Assembly: GCA_965219875.1 (NCBI GenBank)
Contig: CBDCOW010000005.1
Span: 248,001-312,000 of the forward strand
Source of the DNA: DAOUKH01 sp965219875
GTDB lineage: Bacteria > Chloroflexota > Dehalococcoidia > SHYB01
Reading direction: 5' to 3'
DNA length: 64,000 nucleotides
The notes under the pieces were generated by a model. The model made no database searches and had not been told where the DNA came from. It saw only the letters and a list, made by a program, of their open reading frames with translations. Shown here in pieces: positions 41,023-49,051 of this stretch. The stretch's first letter is position 1. Each line of letters begins with the position of its first letter. Both the position numbers and the translations under genes were made by a program.

Positions 41023-43068
41023 ATGGGCTATCGCATCGGCATCGACGTCGGGGGCACCTTCACGGACTTCGTGCTGGCGCGGCCCGACGGCTCCATCACC
41101 TTCACCAAGACCGGCTCCACGCCCGCCGACCAGTCGGACGGCGTGATGCGCGGCATCGCCGATCTCGCCGAGGCGGAGGGGCTCGGCGCCCGCGGCCTGC
41201 TCGAACGCACCGGCCAGATCGTTCACGGGACCACCACCGGCGACAACATCCTGATCGAGATGAACGGCGCGGTGACCGGCCTCATCACTACGATGGGGAA
41301 CCGCGACCAGATCGAGTTCCGCCGCGGCTGGAAAGAGAGCATTTGGGACCCGGCCTACCCGCCCCCGGTCCCCATCGCGCCGCGGCGGCGGCGCATCGAC
41401 GTGCCCGAACGTCTCGACTTCGAAGGCACCGTGCTAACGCCGCTCGACGAGGAGGCGGTGCGTGCCGCGGCGCGAAAGCTCAAGCTCAAAGGAGCCGAGT
41501 CGATCGCCGTCGCTTTCCTTTTCTCTTATGTCAACCCGGCGCACGAGCTGCGCGCCCGGGAGATCATCCTGGAGGAGCACCCCGAGGCCCACGTCTCGCT
41601 CTCCCACGAGGTGATGCCCTCCGCGCCAGAGTTCGAGCGCACCAGCACCACGCTGGTCAATGCCTACATCGAGCCGCGCATCCGCCGCTACCTCGAAATG
41701 CTGACGCGCAAGCTCCGCGGCGCCGGCTTCGCCCACGACCTGCTCGTCATGCTCTCCAACGGCGGCGTTATGACTACGGAGTACGTGACTCGCAAGGCCG
41801 TCTCGATCATCGGCAGCGGTCCCGCGGGCGGAGTGACCGGTGCCGGCTACGTGGCGGGCGCGGCCGGCGTCGAGGACTTCATCGCCGTCGACATGGGCGG
41901 CACCAGCTACGACGTCTGCCTGGTAAGGGGAGGCCGGCCCGCCGTCAAGTCGTTCTGGAACTGGCGACACCGTTATCTCATTGGCCTGCCCTCGATCGAC
42001 GTGCAGGGCATCGGCGCGGGTGGCGGCTCCATCGCCCGCGTCGTGGCGGGCGCGCTCCATGTCGGCCCCGAGAGCGCTGGCGCGGAGCCCGGGCCCATCT
42101 GCTACGGCCGCGGCGGACGCAACCCCACGGTGACCGACGCGAACCTCGTCCTCGGCTATCTCAACCCCGACGCACTCGCCGGCGGCACGCTCAGGCTGCG
42201 GAACGAAGGCGTGCGGGAGGCAATCGAGGAGCACATCGGACAGCCGCTCGGCCTCGACGCTACGGCGGCGGCCTACGGCGTCTTCCGTATCGTCAACGCC
42301 AACATGACGCACGCGATCCGCCGCGCCTCATCGGAGCAGGGCTACGACCCCAAGGATTTCACCCTGGTGGCCTACGGCGGCAACGGCGCGGTCCATGCCG
42401 GAGTCCAGGCCCGCGAGATGGGCATCGCCAAGGTCATTGTGCCCAAGGCGGCGCCGGCGTTCTCCGCGCTCGGCGTGCTGATCTCCGACCGGCTTGTCGA
42501 GGATGCGCGGTCGTACATCGTGGGCGTCCCCGAGGCCGACCTCGACCGCGTGAACGCGCTTCTCGGGCGGATGCAGGAAGCGGCGGACGCGGAGCTGCGC
42601 GGCCTTGGCGGCGGCGAGATCGAGGTCTCCCGTTTCGCCAACATGCGCTACCCCGGCCAGCAGTTCGACCTCAGCGTCCCGCTTCCGCCGCGCGCCGTCG
42701 CGCGCGCCGACCTCGAAGCCGCGGCCGAGGCCTTCCACCGCCTGCACGAGGAATCGCACACCTACGCCCAGCGCGATCAGGCCCCCATTATCAGTTCGCT
42801 CCGGCTGCGCGCCGTGCTCCCGGGCGACAAGATCGCGCTCCCCGAAGCACGTCCGGCCCAAGGCGCGCCCACCCCCAAGCTCCGCCGCCGGGCCTACTTC
42901 GAGGGAGGCTACGCCGATGCGCCGGTCTACGACGGACCGTCGCTGGGGGCCGGGGCGCGCGTCGAGGGACCCGCTATCATCGAAGAGCCCTTCACCACCA
43001 TCGTCGTCTGGCCCCAAGACACCGCCGAAGTCGACCGGTGGGGCAACTACGTCATGACCATCGGCTGA
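41023..43068 (+). CDS. HyuA-type hydantoinase/oxoprolinase family subunit
   Basis: The 681-residue protein begins YRIGIDVGGTFTDFVLARPDG, the nucleotide-binding start of HyuA, and has HGTTTGDNILIEMNGA, 'VMPSAPEFERTSTTLVNAY', IIGSGPAGGVTGAGYVAG, VDMGGTSYDVCLV and VAYGGNGAVHAG. HyuA proteins use ATP to open cyclic amides or, in acetone/acetophenone carboxylases, to activate substrates, usually together with HyuB. No HyuB gene is in the window. The next gene is a double CoA-transferase, separated by only nine bases. So either the partner is elsewhere or this HyuA works with the CoA-transferase. An ATP-dependent ring opening followed by CoA activation is a reasonable inference. Confidence 0.88.
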   Translation: MGYRIGIDVGGTFTDFVLARPDGSITFTKTGSTPADQSDGVMRGIADLAEAEGLGARGLLERTGQIVHGTTTGDNILIEMNGAVTGLITTMGNRDQIEFRRGWKESIWDPAYPPPVPIAPRRRRIDVPERLDFEGTVLTPLDEEAVRAAARKLKLKGAESIAVAFLFSYVNPAHELRAREIILEEHPEAHVSLSHEVMPSAPEFERTSTTLVNAYIEPRIRRYLEMLTRKLRGAGFAHDLLVMLSNGGVMTTEYVTRKAVSIIGSGPAGGVTGAGYVAGAAGVEDFIAVDMGGTSYDVCLVRGGRPAVKSFWNWRHRYLIGLPSIDVQGIGAGGGSIARVVAGALHVGPESAGAEPGPICYGRGGRNPTVTDANLVLGYLNPDALAGGTLRLRNEGVREAIEEHIGQPLGLDATAAAYGVFRIVNANMTHAIRRASSEQGYDPKDFTLVAYGGNGAVHAGVQAREMGIAKVIVPKAAPAFSALGVLISDRLVEDARSYIVGVPEADLDRVNALLGRMQEAADAELRGLGGGEIEVSRFANMRYPGQQFDLSVPLPPRAVARADLEAAAEAFHRLHEESHTYAQRDQAPIISSLRLRAVLPGDKIALPEARPAQGAPTPKLRRRAYFEGGYADAPVYDGPSLGAGARVEGPAIIEEPFTTIVVWPQDTAEVDRWGNYVMTIG

Positions 43069-43077
43069 GTGATCCTT

Positions 43078-45486
43078 ATGTCATTCCTCAACGGCGTCAA
43101 CGTGCTCGAATGGGGCGAGGCCCTCACCGCCCCGCTCTGCGGCAAGATACTCACCGACCTCGGGGCCGACGTCGTCAAGATCGAGCCGCCCGGCGGCGAG
43201 CCCGGGCGTGCCCTGCCGCCGTTCAAGACCGGCCCCGACGGCGTGCGGCGCAGCCTCCTCTTCGAACACCTTAACGCGGGGAAGCGCAGCGTCACGATCG
43301 AGGCCGATGACCCCGCCCTCGACCGGCTCGCAGCCCGCGCCGACGTCATCGTCGAAGGCCATCTCGACTACGACCCCGCCGTAGCGGCGGCACTGACGCG
43401 CCTGCGCCGGGAGAATCCCAGTCTCATAATCACGTCGGTCAGCGCCTTCGGGCGCTCTGGCCCGCTGGCCCAAGCGCCGGGCTATCCCTCGATCGCCTTC
43501 CACATGAGCGGGGCCGGCTTTGTCACGCCGCCACAGGTCGAGAGCGTGACGCAGCCGCCCCTCTCGCTGCCGGGGCGACCCGCGGCGATCATCGGCGGCT
43601 ACTGCGCAGCGGCGGCGACCGTGCTGTCGCTCCTGGCACGCGGCGCCGACGGGCGGGGGCGCTACGCCGACATCGCCGAGGTCGAGGGGATGATTCCCAT
43701 GTTGGCGACGCCCCTGAACCAGTACTCGGCGGAGGGCGTGATCGCCGCCCGCGACGAACGGATCCATGGGATGTCCCCCTTCGACTTCTACCGCGTCAAA
43801 GACGGCTGGGCGAGCATCTTTTTGGTCCAAGAAGCCCACTGGCAACGGCTCGTCGAGCTCATGGGCTCGCCGGAGTGGACCACGGCGCCGATGTTCGCCG
43901 ACCGCCGCATCCGGGGGCAGTACAAGGAAGACCTCAACAACATCATGCAGCCGTGGCTCGACGAGCAGGCCAACGAGGACCTCTACGTCCGCGCCCAGGC
44001 AAAGGACACGCCCATCGGCCCCGCGCGGACAGTGAGCGAAGTTCTCGCCGACCCCCACTTCGAGGCACGCCACGTCTTCGTCCGGTCGCCCCACCCGCGG
44101 CTCGGCGAGATGCTCCACCTTCGCCCACCCTTCCGGTGCCGCGGCCAGACCTGGACACCGCCGGGTCCCGCCCCCGAAGCCGGCGAGCATACCGAGCACG
44201 TCAAGGACGCCCGGCCTCCCTCGCCCGTGAGCGAAGAGGGCACGGGTGAGGCCGCGGCGGCCTCGGCACTTCCCCTCACCGGCTTGCGTCTCATCGAGCT
44301 TGGCGCGGCCATTGCCTCGCCCTTCGGCGCCGCGACGCTTGCCGACGCGGGCGCCGAGGTCATCAAGATCGAGACCGCGAAGCGGCCCGACAACCTGCGC
44401 AGTAACTGGCCCATGGCGGGCGGCGAGGCCGGCCCCGAGCGCAGCTACTACTACAACCAGGTCAACCGCCACGCCAAGAGCCTCACGCTCGACCTCACCA
44501 CCCGCGAGGGACGAGACGCCTTTCTGCGCCTCGTCGCACTCAGCGACATCGTCGTCGAAAACTTCGCCGCCGGAACTATGGAGCGTCTCGGCGTTCCCTA
44601 CGAGGTGATCCGGCGGGCCAATCCCAGCATCGTCATGCTCTCGCTCAACGGTTTCGGCGACACCGGCCCCGCCAGAGACTTCATCGCCTACGGCCCGCTG
44701 CTTGAAGCGGTCACCGGGATGGCCGGACTCGGCGGCTACGAGGGCGGTCCGCCCACCCACTCGACTTTCGTCTACACCGACTACGTCTCCGCCATGGTCG
44801 GCGTGACCTTGATGCTCGCCGGGCTGCGCCGGCGCGCCGAGACCGGCGAAGGCGCCTATCTCAACGTGGCACAAGCCGAGGTCGCCCTGCACACAATGCC
44901 GGAGCCCATCCTCGATTGCGCCCTGAACGGCGTCCTCCCCGCCAAGCCCGAGGACCGCGACCCGTTCGTCGCCGTCCACGGCTCGTTCCGCTGTCTTGGC
45001 GAGGACGAGGCGGATGACTCTTGGGTGGCCATCGCCGTCCGTACCGACGCGCATTTCCACGGCCTGAAGGAGGCGATGGGACGTCCGGCTTGGGCCGAGG
45101 ACCTCCGCTTCGCCACCGACGAAGGGCGGCGCGCCCACGCCAGCGAGATCGCCGACCGCGTCGCGCAGTGGACGCGACGCTTGCCCAAGCGCGAAGCCGG
45201 GGAGACGCTCCGCAAGCACGGCGTGCCCGCCGCCGCGGTCAATCACGTCCGCGACACCCTCGAAGATCCGCACCTCCAGGCCCGCGGCTCGCTCCAGCGC
45301 GTCCGCCATCCCGTCATCGACGAGGCGTGGACGTACCCGTCGCCGCTCAACCTCGAAGGCGTCCCCCGCGAAATCCGCCGCGGCGCTCCGCTCTGGGGTG
45401 AGCACAACGACTACGTCTGCCGCGGCCTCCTCGGCATGACCGGGCGCGAGGTCGCGGACCTCGTCGAGCGCCGGGCGCTCGTCTAG
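43078..45486 (+). CDS. Fused double family III CoA-transferase
   Basis: The 802-residue product from ATG 43078 (GTG 43069 is an alternative) contains two complete CaiB/BaiF domains. The first (1-360) has LTDLGADVVKIEPPGGEPGR and 'AGKRSVTIEADD', but its catalytic loop reads GRPAAIIGGYCAAA without Asp. The second (about 400-802) has TLADAGAEVIKIETAKRP, LSLNGFGDTGPARDF and the loop STFVYTDYVSAMVG with Asp568. A Pro/Glu-rich linker (362-397) joins them; its DNA contains an imperfect inverted repeat. Family III enzymes are interlocked dimers, so this polypeptide could fold as an internal heterodimer. It follows the HyuA-like gene directly. Confidence 0.88.
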   Translation: MSFLNGVNVLEWGEALTAPLCGKILTDLGADVVKIEPPGGEPGRALPPFKTGPDGVRRSLLFEHLNAGKRSVTIEADDPALDRLAARADVIVEGHLDYDPAVAAALTRLRRENPSLIITSVSAFGRSGPLAQAPGYPSIAFHMSGAGFVTPPQVESVTQPPLSLPGRPAAIIGGYCAAAATVLSLLARGADGRGRYADIAEVEGMIPMLATPLNQYSAEGVIAARDERIHGMSPFDFYRVKDGWASIFLVQEAHWQRLVELMGSPEWTTAPMFADRRIRGQYKEDLNNIMQPWLDEQANEDLYVRAQAKDTPIGPARTVSEVLADPHFEARHVFVRSPHPRLGEMLHLRPPFRCRGQTWTPPGPAPEAGEHTEHVKDARPPSPVSEEGTGEAAAASALPLTGLRLIELGAAIASPFGAATLADAGAEVIKIETAKRPDNLRSNWPMAGGEAGPERSYYYNQVNRHAKSLTLDLTTREGRDAFLRLVALSDIVVENFAAGTMERLGVPYEVIRRANPSIVMLSLNGFGDTGPARDFIAYGPLLEAVTGMAGLGGYEGGPPTHSTFVYTDYVSAMVGVTLMLAGLRRRAETGEGAYLNVAQAEVALHTMPEPILDCALNGVLPAKPEDRDPFVAVHGSFRCLGEDEADDSWVAIAVRTDAHFHGLKEAMGRPAWAEDLRFATDEGRRAHASEIADRVAQWTRRLPKREAGETLRKHGVPAAAVNHVRDTLEDPHLQARGSLQRVRHPVIDEAWTYPSPLNLEGVPREIRRGAPLWGEHNDYVCRGLLGMTGREVADLVERRALV
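44213..44253 (+). repeat. Inverted repeat inside the CoA-transferase linker
   Basis: GGCCTC…CCCGTG at the left pairs with CACGGGTGAGGCC at the right, leaving a short bulge and an 11-base loop. It resembles small intergenic palindromes and lies exactly in the linker between the two fused domains. Confidence 0.5.
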
Positions 45487-45548
45487 CGCGCCGTCCACAT
45501 CGGCGGCACGCCGCTCTCCATATCAGTCAGCTTCCTTTACGCTCCCCG

Positions 45549-46124
45549 CTAAGTCTTCCGGTGTGCTCGCGGCCTCGAGGGTCTCCCCCTCCCCAGGCCA
45601 GGCCTCAACACACTCGATGCCCTCGAGATCCAGCCTGGGATGAGCGATAGGTGCTCTCTAACGGCGGCGATGTAGGCCCGCTTGGGATCCTCTAACGAAC
45701 TCATGTCGATGTCTGTGATGTTGACAGAAACGTCCGAGCTGGTGGGCGGTCGGGTCCAGGCGTCGCGCATGTACCTACCGGCCACCTGCCGGAGAGCCGC
45801 GACTAGCGCTTCGTATGCCTGACCAACGTGCGCCGACTCTGTTGCAATCCAAGCGGAGTAGTAGGCCAGATCCTGCTGAACACTCCGCAATTCAGAAGAT
45901 ATGCGGTTACGCTCCTGTTCCACGTCGCTTCCGCGCCGGCGGATGACATAGGGGAACTCTTGGTACGCAACGCAGGCAGCGTAGGCCTTGGAAAACGTGT
46001 CACGCTGCCGGTTGATGGTCTCCCTTCGCGCCGTAAGCCACGCATTTGCTACCCAGAGGAAGATGGAAACGGCGGCGGTCAAAGCCGCCGCGACGAGTGG
46101 GATAGGAATCCCGGACGAACTCAT
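45549..46124 (-). CDS. Single-pass membrane protein, putative effector of the nucleotidyltransferase/E2 operon
   Basis: ATG 46124 overlaps the stop of the E2-like gene (ATGA, 46121-46124). The 191-residue protein has one N-terminal membrane helix (about 8-27, LVAAALTAAVSIFLWVANAW) and then a basic, helical cytoplasmic part: TARRETINRQRDTFSKAYA, 'FPYVIRRRGSDVEQERNRIS', LAYYSAWIATES and a VAGRYMRDAW block. The tail is Arg/Pro-rich. I know no assigned function. In CBASS operons the third gene is usually the effector triggered by a cyclic nucleotide, and many effectors are small membrane proteins, so that role is inferred from position. No known sensor domain is visible. Confidence 0.68.
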   Translation of the reverse strand: MSSSGIPIPLVAAALTAAVSIFLWVANAWLTARRETINRQRDTFSKAYAACVAYQEFPYVIRRRGSDVEQERNRISSELRSVQQDLAYYSAWIATESAHVGQAYEALVAALRQVAGRYMRDAWTRPPTSSDVSVNITDIDMSSLEDPKRAYIAAVREHLSLIPGWISRASSVLRPGLGRGRPSRPRAHRKT

Positions 46125-46567
46125 GGGGTCAGCTTGCTGCCATCGCCATGGCCCGCCTCGGGGCCAAGCCACTCGCCAGCTAGCCTCCAGTATGCTTCAC
46201 GGAAAAGGTGAGCAATGGTCAGCCCGATAAGAGAAGGGAGGCCGTCGTCTAGCACCCAACGATTCTCTTGATCGTCCTTAGGGTACCAGATACAAAGTTC
46301 GCCTTTCCCGTAACGATGGGGCGAGTCGGTGGGTCCATCAACAGTAACTACCGGTAGGGAAGGGGTTTGCTGGCGAAAGATGACTCGAACCCGCCGGTCT
46401 TCAAAATAGGGGACTTCAACGGTCAACCGATACAGGCGCCCGGCGCTCTTGCCCCTGAGGGTCTCGCACCGGATGCCAGGGAAAGCGGCTCTAGCATTTC
46501 GCTCGAAAAGAGCACGGCGGCGATCCTCACCATACCAAGGTCCGCTAGCCCTCCTTCCGTACGACAC
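46121..46567 (-). CDS. Prokaryotic E2-like (ubiquitin-conjugating fold) protein
   Basis: GTG 46567 lies nine bases after the nucleotidyltransferase stop; GAGGA overlapping that stop is the ribosome site. The 148-residue product has the compact E2 pattern: beta strands LYRLTVEVPYFEDRRVRVIF, a Pro-rich turn (TPSLPVVTVDGPTDSPH), then RYGKGELCIWYPKDD with the candidate catalytic Cys92 preceded by His84. 'RWVLDDGLPSLIGLTIAHLF' and YWRLAGEWLGPEAGHG follow. The H-x7-LC-x-W-P block is what prokaryotic E2 families linked to nucleotidyltransferases show. In short type II CBASS an E2-only protein primes or conjugates the CD-NTase without an E1. Confidence 0.7.
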   Translation of the reverse strand: MSYGRRASGPWYGEDRRRALFERNARAAFPGIRCETLRGKSAGRLYRLTVEVPYFEDRRVRVIFRQQTPSLPVVTVDGPTDSPHRYGKGELCIWYPKDDQENRWVLDDGLPSLIGLTIAHLFREAYWRLAGEWLGPEAGHGDGSKLTP

Positions 46568-46576
46568 AAGGCATCC

Positions 46577-47602
46577 TCAGTCGCCGTATGAGCGCGTGGT
46601 CTTGAGCGGTTTCGTCCCTGCTGAAACTGAGCGAAGGGCGAGCCCTCCGGGGACGACTCCGACTCCCGCGTTACCTCCTCGCAGGACATCAGCGAAGGCC
46701 TCACGAGAACTCCTACCGGGTGGCCGCTCGACGTACAAGTGATACACGTCGGCCAGCGCATCTCGGACCGCTTCCTCGTCATCATCGTTGTCTAGTGCCT
46801 TTCGGAGTCCTCGGGCCGCGTGAAGAAGGCGCTTGACCACTGTTTCTTGCTTGACTAGCACCTTGATTGGGCCGGAGACGCTGGCGGGATCCGGTGTTCT
46901 GTGCTTATCGAGTTCGGCTGCGGCGAACTCATAGAATGTGGCCAATGCTTGAGCTACACCCGCGCCGGGCTCTACGGACGTGAGGGCTAGGGTAGAGATG
47001 TTGAACCCCGACAGACCAGGGTCTGTGTATTGCTTATTCCACCCCTTGGCCAGCCGGATGACGCGGGCCCTAGTTCGTCGAAGCGCCGCAGGTTCCGCCG
47101 TAAGCAGCCGAGTATGGCACTCAGGATCAGACGCGTCCCAACTCGAATTGTCCCGGTTAGGAATCCAGAGGGCACCGTCCTTCCGATTCAACGCCACAAT
47201 AAGGTCGACCGTAGGGTCTGTGCCTCCGTCTAACGGATCGTTGAACGACACCTTGATCGCCCGTTTCGTCACCCTAAAGGACACATCCGGGTAGTCACCC
47301 TTCATCTCGCCCCTGATGAACTCTCGGACGCTCTCGCCTATCTTCTCGGGCCCAACTCCCTCCCCGTCAGGGCCAAGCTCAGGGTAGGACCGTCGGTCGA
47401 GGACGACCCCGCAATCGGCATCTGTGTCATCATTCGCAACTCGGTGGGCGATCGAACCCGAGACATAGGTGCGCAAGGCCCCGGGATACTTGCTGGCTGC
47501 GCCGAGGATTGCGTCCCTGCGCGTTCTAGCCGCCTCTAAGGTCTCGTCAGACGGCGCGAGCTTCTCCCGCACCTCATCAATGACTCGTTGTGTGTAGCCC
47601 AT
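46577..47602 (-). CDS. CD-NTase/OAS-like nucleotidyltransferase (candidate CBASS cyclase)
   Basis: ATG 47602 is five bases after GAGGAGACAG. The 341-residue protein has the polymerase-beta-type nucleotidyltransferase core: TYVSGSIAHRVANDDTDADC with Gly49-Ser50, then Asp61 and Asp63, and a third acidic residue Asp133 in TVDLIVALNR. The C-terminal part (LKTTRSYGD end, helices with KVLVKQETVVKRLLHAARGL) resembles the helical OAS-type domain. This G-S-x10-D-x-D arrangement fits CD-NTases that make cyclic di- or trinucleotides on phage infection. It heads a three-gene operon with an E2-like and a membrane protein. Alternative: a different nucleotidyltransferase family with no signalling role. Confidence 0.75.
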   Translation of the reverse strand: MGYTQRVIDEVREKLAPSDETLEAARTRRDAILGAASKYPGALRTYVSGSIAHRVANDDTDADCGVVLDRRSYPELGPDGEGVGPEKIGESVREFIRGEMKGDYPDVSFRVTKRAIKVSFNDPLDGGTDPTVDLIVALNRKDGALWIPNRDNSSWDASDPECHTRLLTAEPAALRRTRARVIRLAKGWNKQYTDPGLSGFNISTLALTSVEPGAGVAQALATFYEFAAAELDKHRTPDPASVSGPIKVLVKQETVVKRLLHAARGLRKALDNDDDEEAVRDALADVYHLYVERPPGRSSREAFADVLRGGNAGVGVVPGGLALRSVSAGTKPLKTTRSYGD

Positions 47603-47895
47603 CTGTCTCCTCGGACAAGGCGCGCCCTTCCTACTAGATACCACACGTAATAGACTATTCTACCACAATATAGAGGGCTTCGTGCTAGCGTCTCCTTCCG
47701 CGCGAGGTCGTGCGCCTCACCGCGCGTTGAGCTAGCGCCAGCCAAGGCATACGCGATGCGCGGCCAAGTAGCTGCGAGCGACAGCCCCTTGGCAGTGGCG
47801 GTGGAATTGCTCGACGGCCTTTTCCTGATCGGCGCGGTCTTGCGCACGGGGGTTGACCAGGTGCGCAACCGCCTCGCCGAACTACTCCGCTTTCG
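47603..47895. other. AT-richer gap upstream of the nucleotidyltransferase operon
   Basis: 47640-47690 is clearly AT-richer than the surroundings and on the minus strand contains TATATT and TAGAAT, possible -10 elements for the nucleotidyltransferase operon. The rest (47740-47895) is open in more than one frame, including a minus-strand frame that reads like a protein scrap (QDRADQEKAVEQFHRHCQGA). I cannot name a gene. Confidence 0.4.
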
Positions 47896-49017
47896 CTAGC
47901 CGGCAGCCCTCGAAGGCAGCCTCACCACCGCCTGGCCGGGGGAGACCAGCGTTGCGTCCTGGTTCACCGCGTTGAGCTCCAGGTTCACCAGCGGCTCCCC
48001 GTCTTCCTTGCTCTTGCCGGTGACCTTGCCGTCGACCCGATAGATGTCACCAACGAACGTGGGCTGGCGCAGCCGGGCGTTGAAGCTCTTGAGGAAGCCG
48101 TCGTCGCCCATCCAGTTCGTCACGGCGTGGGCCATGTTCGCCACGCGATGCGGGCCAATCTCGAAGCAATACGGCATCCCGCGGGCCTGGGCCATGCTGT
48201 CCTTGACGTGGTGCATCTGCCGTTCCTCGGGCAGGCCCGTTTCGGGATCGATGATGATGCGATCGGGGTGGGTGCGCCGGAGCTCGATCCAGAACCCCTT
48301 GTGCGCGACGTGCGACCGTGAACCGATCCCCATGTAGTAGGCGATCGAGTCGCGCGGCGTAAACGGGCCCTTGACGATCATGGGGACCTCATCCCCGACC
48401 TCCACGTTCTCCCAGTACCTCGGCGTCGAGCCCTGCCGCGTCTCGCCGGTGTAGTCGTCGGTGATGCGGCGCAGCTCATCCTCGGTATAGGTCGGACGAG
48501 GCTGGGTCATATAGTGGTCTTGAGCAATGTCTTGCGGTAGAAACCGCAACTCCTTCAAGAGACGCTCCGCCACGACCTCGCCGTGCTGGTTCATGTAGCG
48601 GTTTAACGTGGCCTGGTACAGGGCTCTCTTGGCGTGTCTGACCGGTTTGGGAGAGAGCTCAGTCCGAACGTGGACGCCCTGAATCTCATCGCCGGCCTTC
48701 ACCACGTGGTTGAACGTCCACTCGGTGCCGATGTGGAGCCCCGTAAAACTGGGTAGGCCAAGGCCTCCGGCTTGGTAGCAGCTGTAGATCCACATGGGCG
48801 GCGCAACCAGACCGCCGTACTCGGTCTCTCCGCCATACCCTTCGTCAGTCCAGAGAGGATTGTCGTCCCCGATCCCCCAGGCGAAATGGCGAATGGCGTC
48901 GCCGGTCGCTACTCGATTGAACGCATACCCGTCGGTCAACTCCTCGCCTAGGAGTCGGCAGTAGTCGTCGATTTCAGCCTGGATGGCGGGCGGGTAGTCG
49001 AGTGATACGGTAGTCAT
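47896..49017 (-). CDS. Double-hotdog MaoC-like acyl dehydratase
   Basis: ATG 49017 precedes conserved sequence MTTVSLDYPPAIQAEIDDYC; the longer frame reads into the next gene. The 373-residue protein has two hotdog halves: an FAS1-type N-terminal part with AIRHFAWGIGDDNPLWTD and LVAPPMWIYSCYQAGG, and a C-terminal MaoC part with RYWENVEVGDEVPMIVKGPF, GPHRVANMAHAVTNWMGDDG and RQPTFVGDIYRVDGKVTGK. It would hydrate or dehydrate an enoyl-/3-hydroxyacyl-CoA. It lies 34 bases downstream of the deacylase gene in the same direction. Confidence 0.87.
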   Translation of the reverse strand: MTTVSLDYPPAIQAEIDDYCRLLGEELTDGYAFNRVATGDAIRHFAWGIGDDNPLWTDEGYGGETEYGGLVAPPMWIYSCYQAGGLGLPSFTGLHIGTEWTFNHVVKAGDEIQGVHVRTELSPKPVRHAKRALYQATLNRYMNQHGEVVAERLLKELRFLPQDIAQDHYMTQPRPTYTEDELRRITDDYTGETRQGSTPRYWENVEVGDEVPMIVKGPFTPRDSIAYYMGIGSRSHVAHKGFWIELRRTHPDRIIIDPETGLPEERQMHHVKDSMAQARGMPYCFEIGPHRVANMAHAVTNWMGDDGFLKSFNARLRQPTFVGDIYRVDGKVTGKSKEDGEPLVNLELNAVNQDATLVSPGQAVVRLPSRAAG

Positions 49018-49051
49018 TTCGCCCCTGTGAAGCGGTGCGGCGCGCGGGACA

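Noticed and set aside
43081..45498. An 805-codon antisense frame across the double CoA-transferase
   Set aside because: It is the mirror of a well-supported gene and has no motif. Its length equals the sense gene because third-position GC removes stops on the opposite strand.
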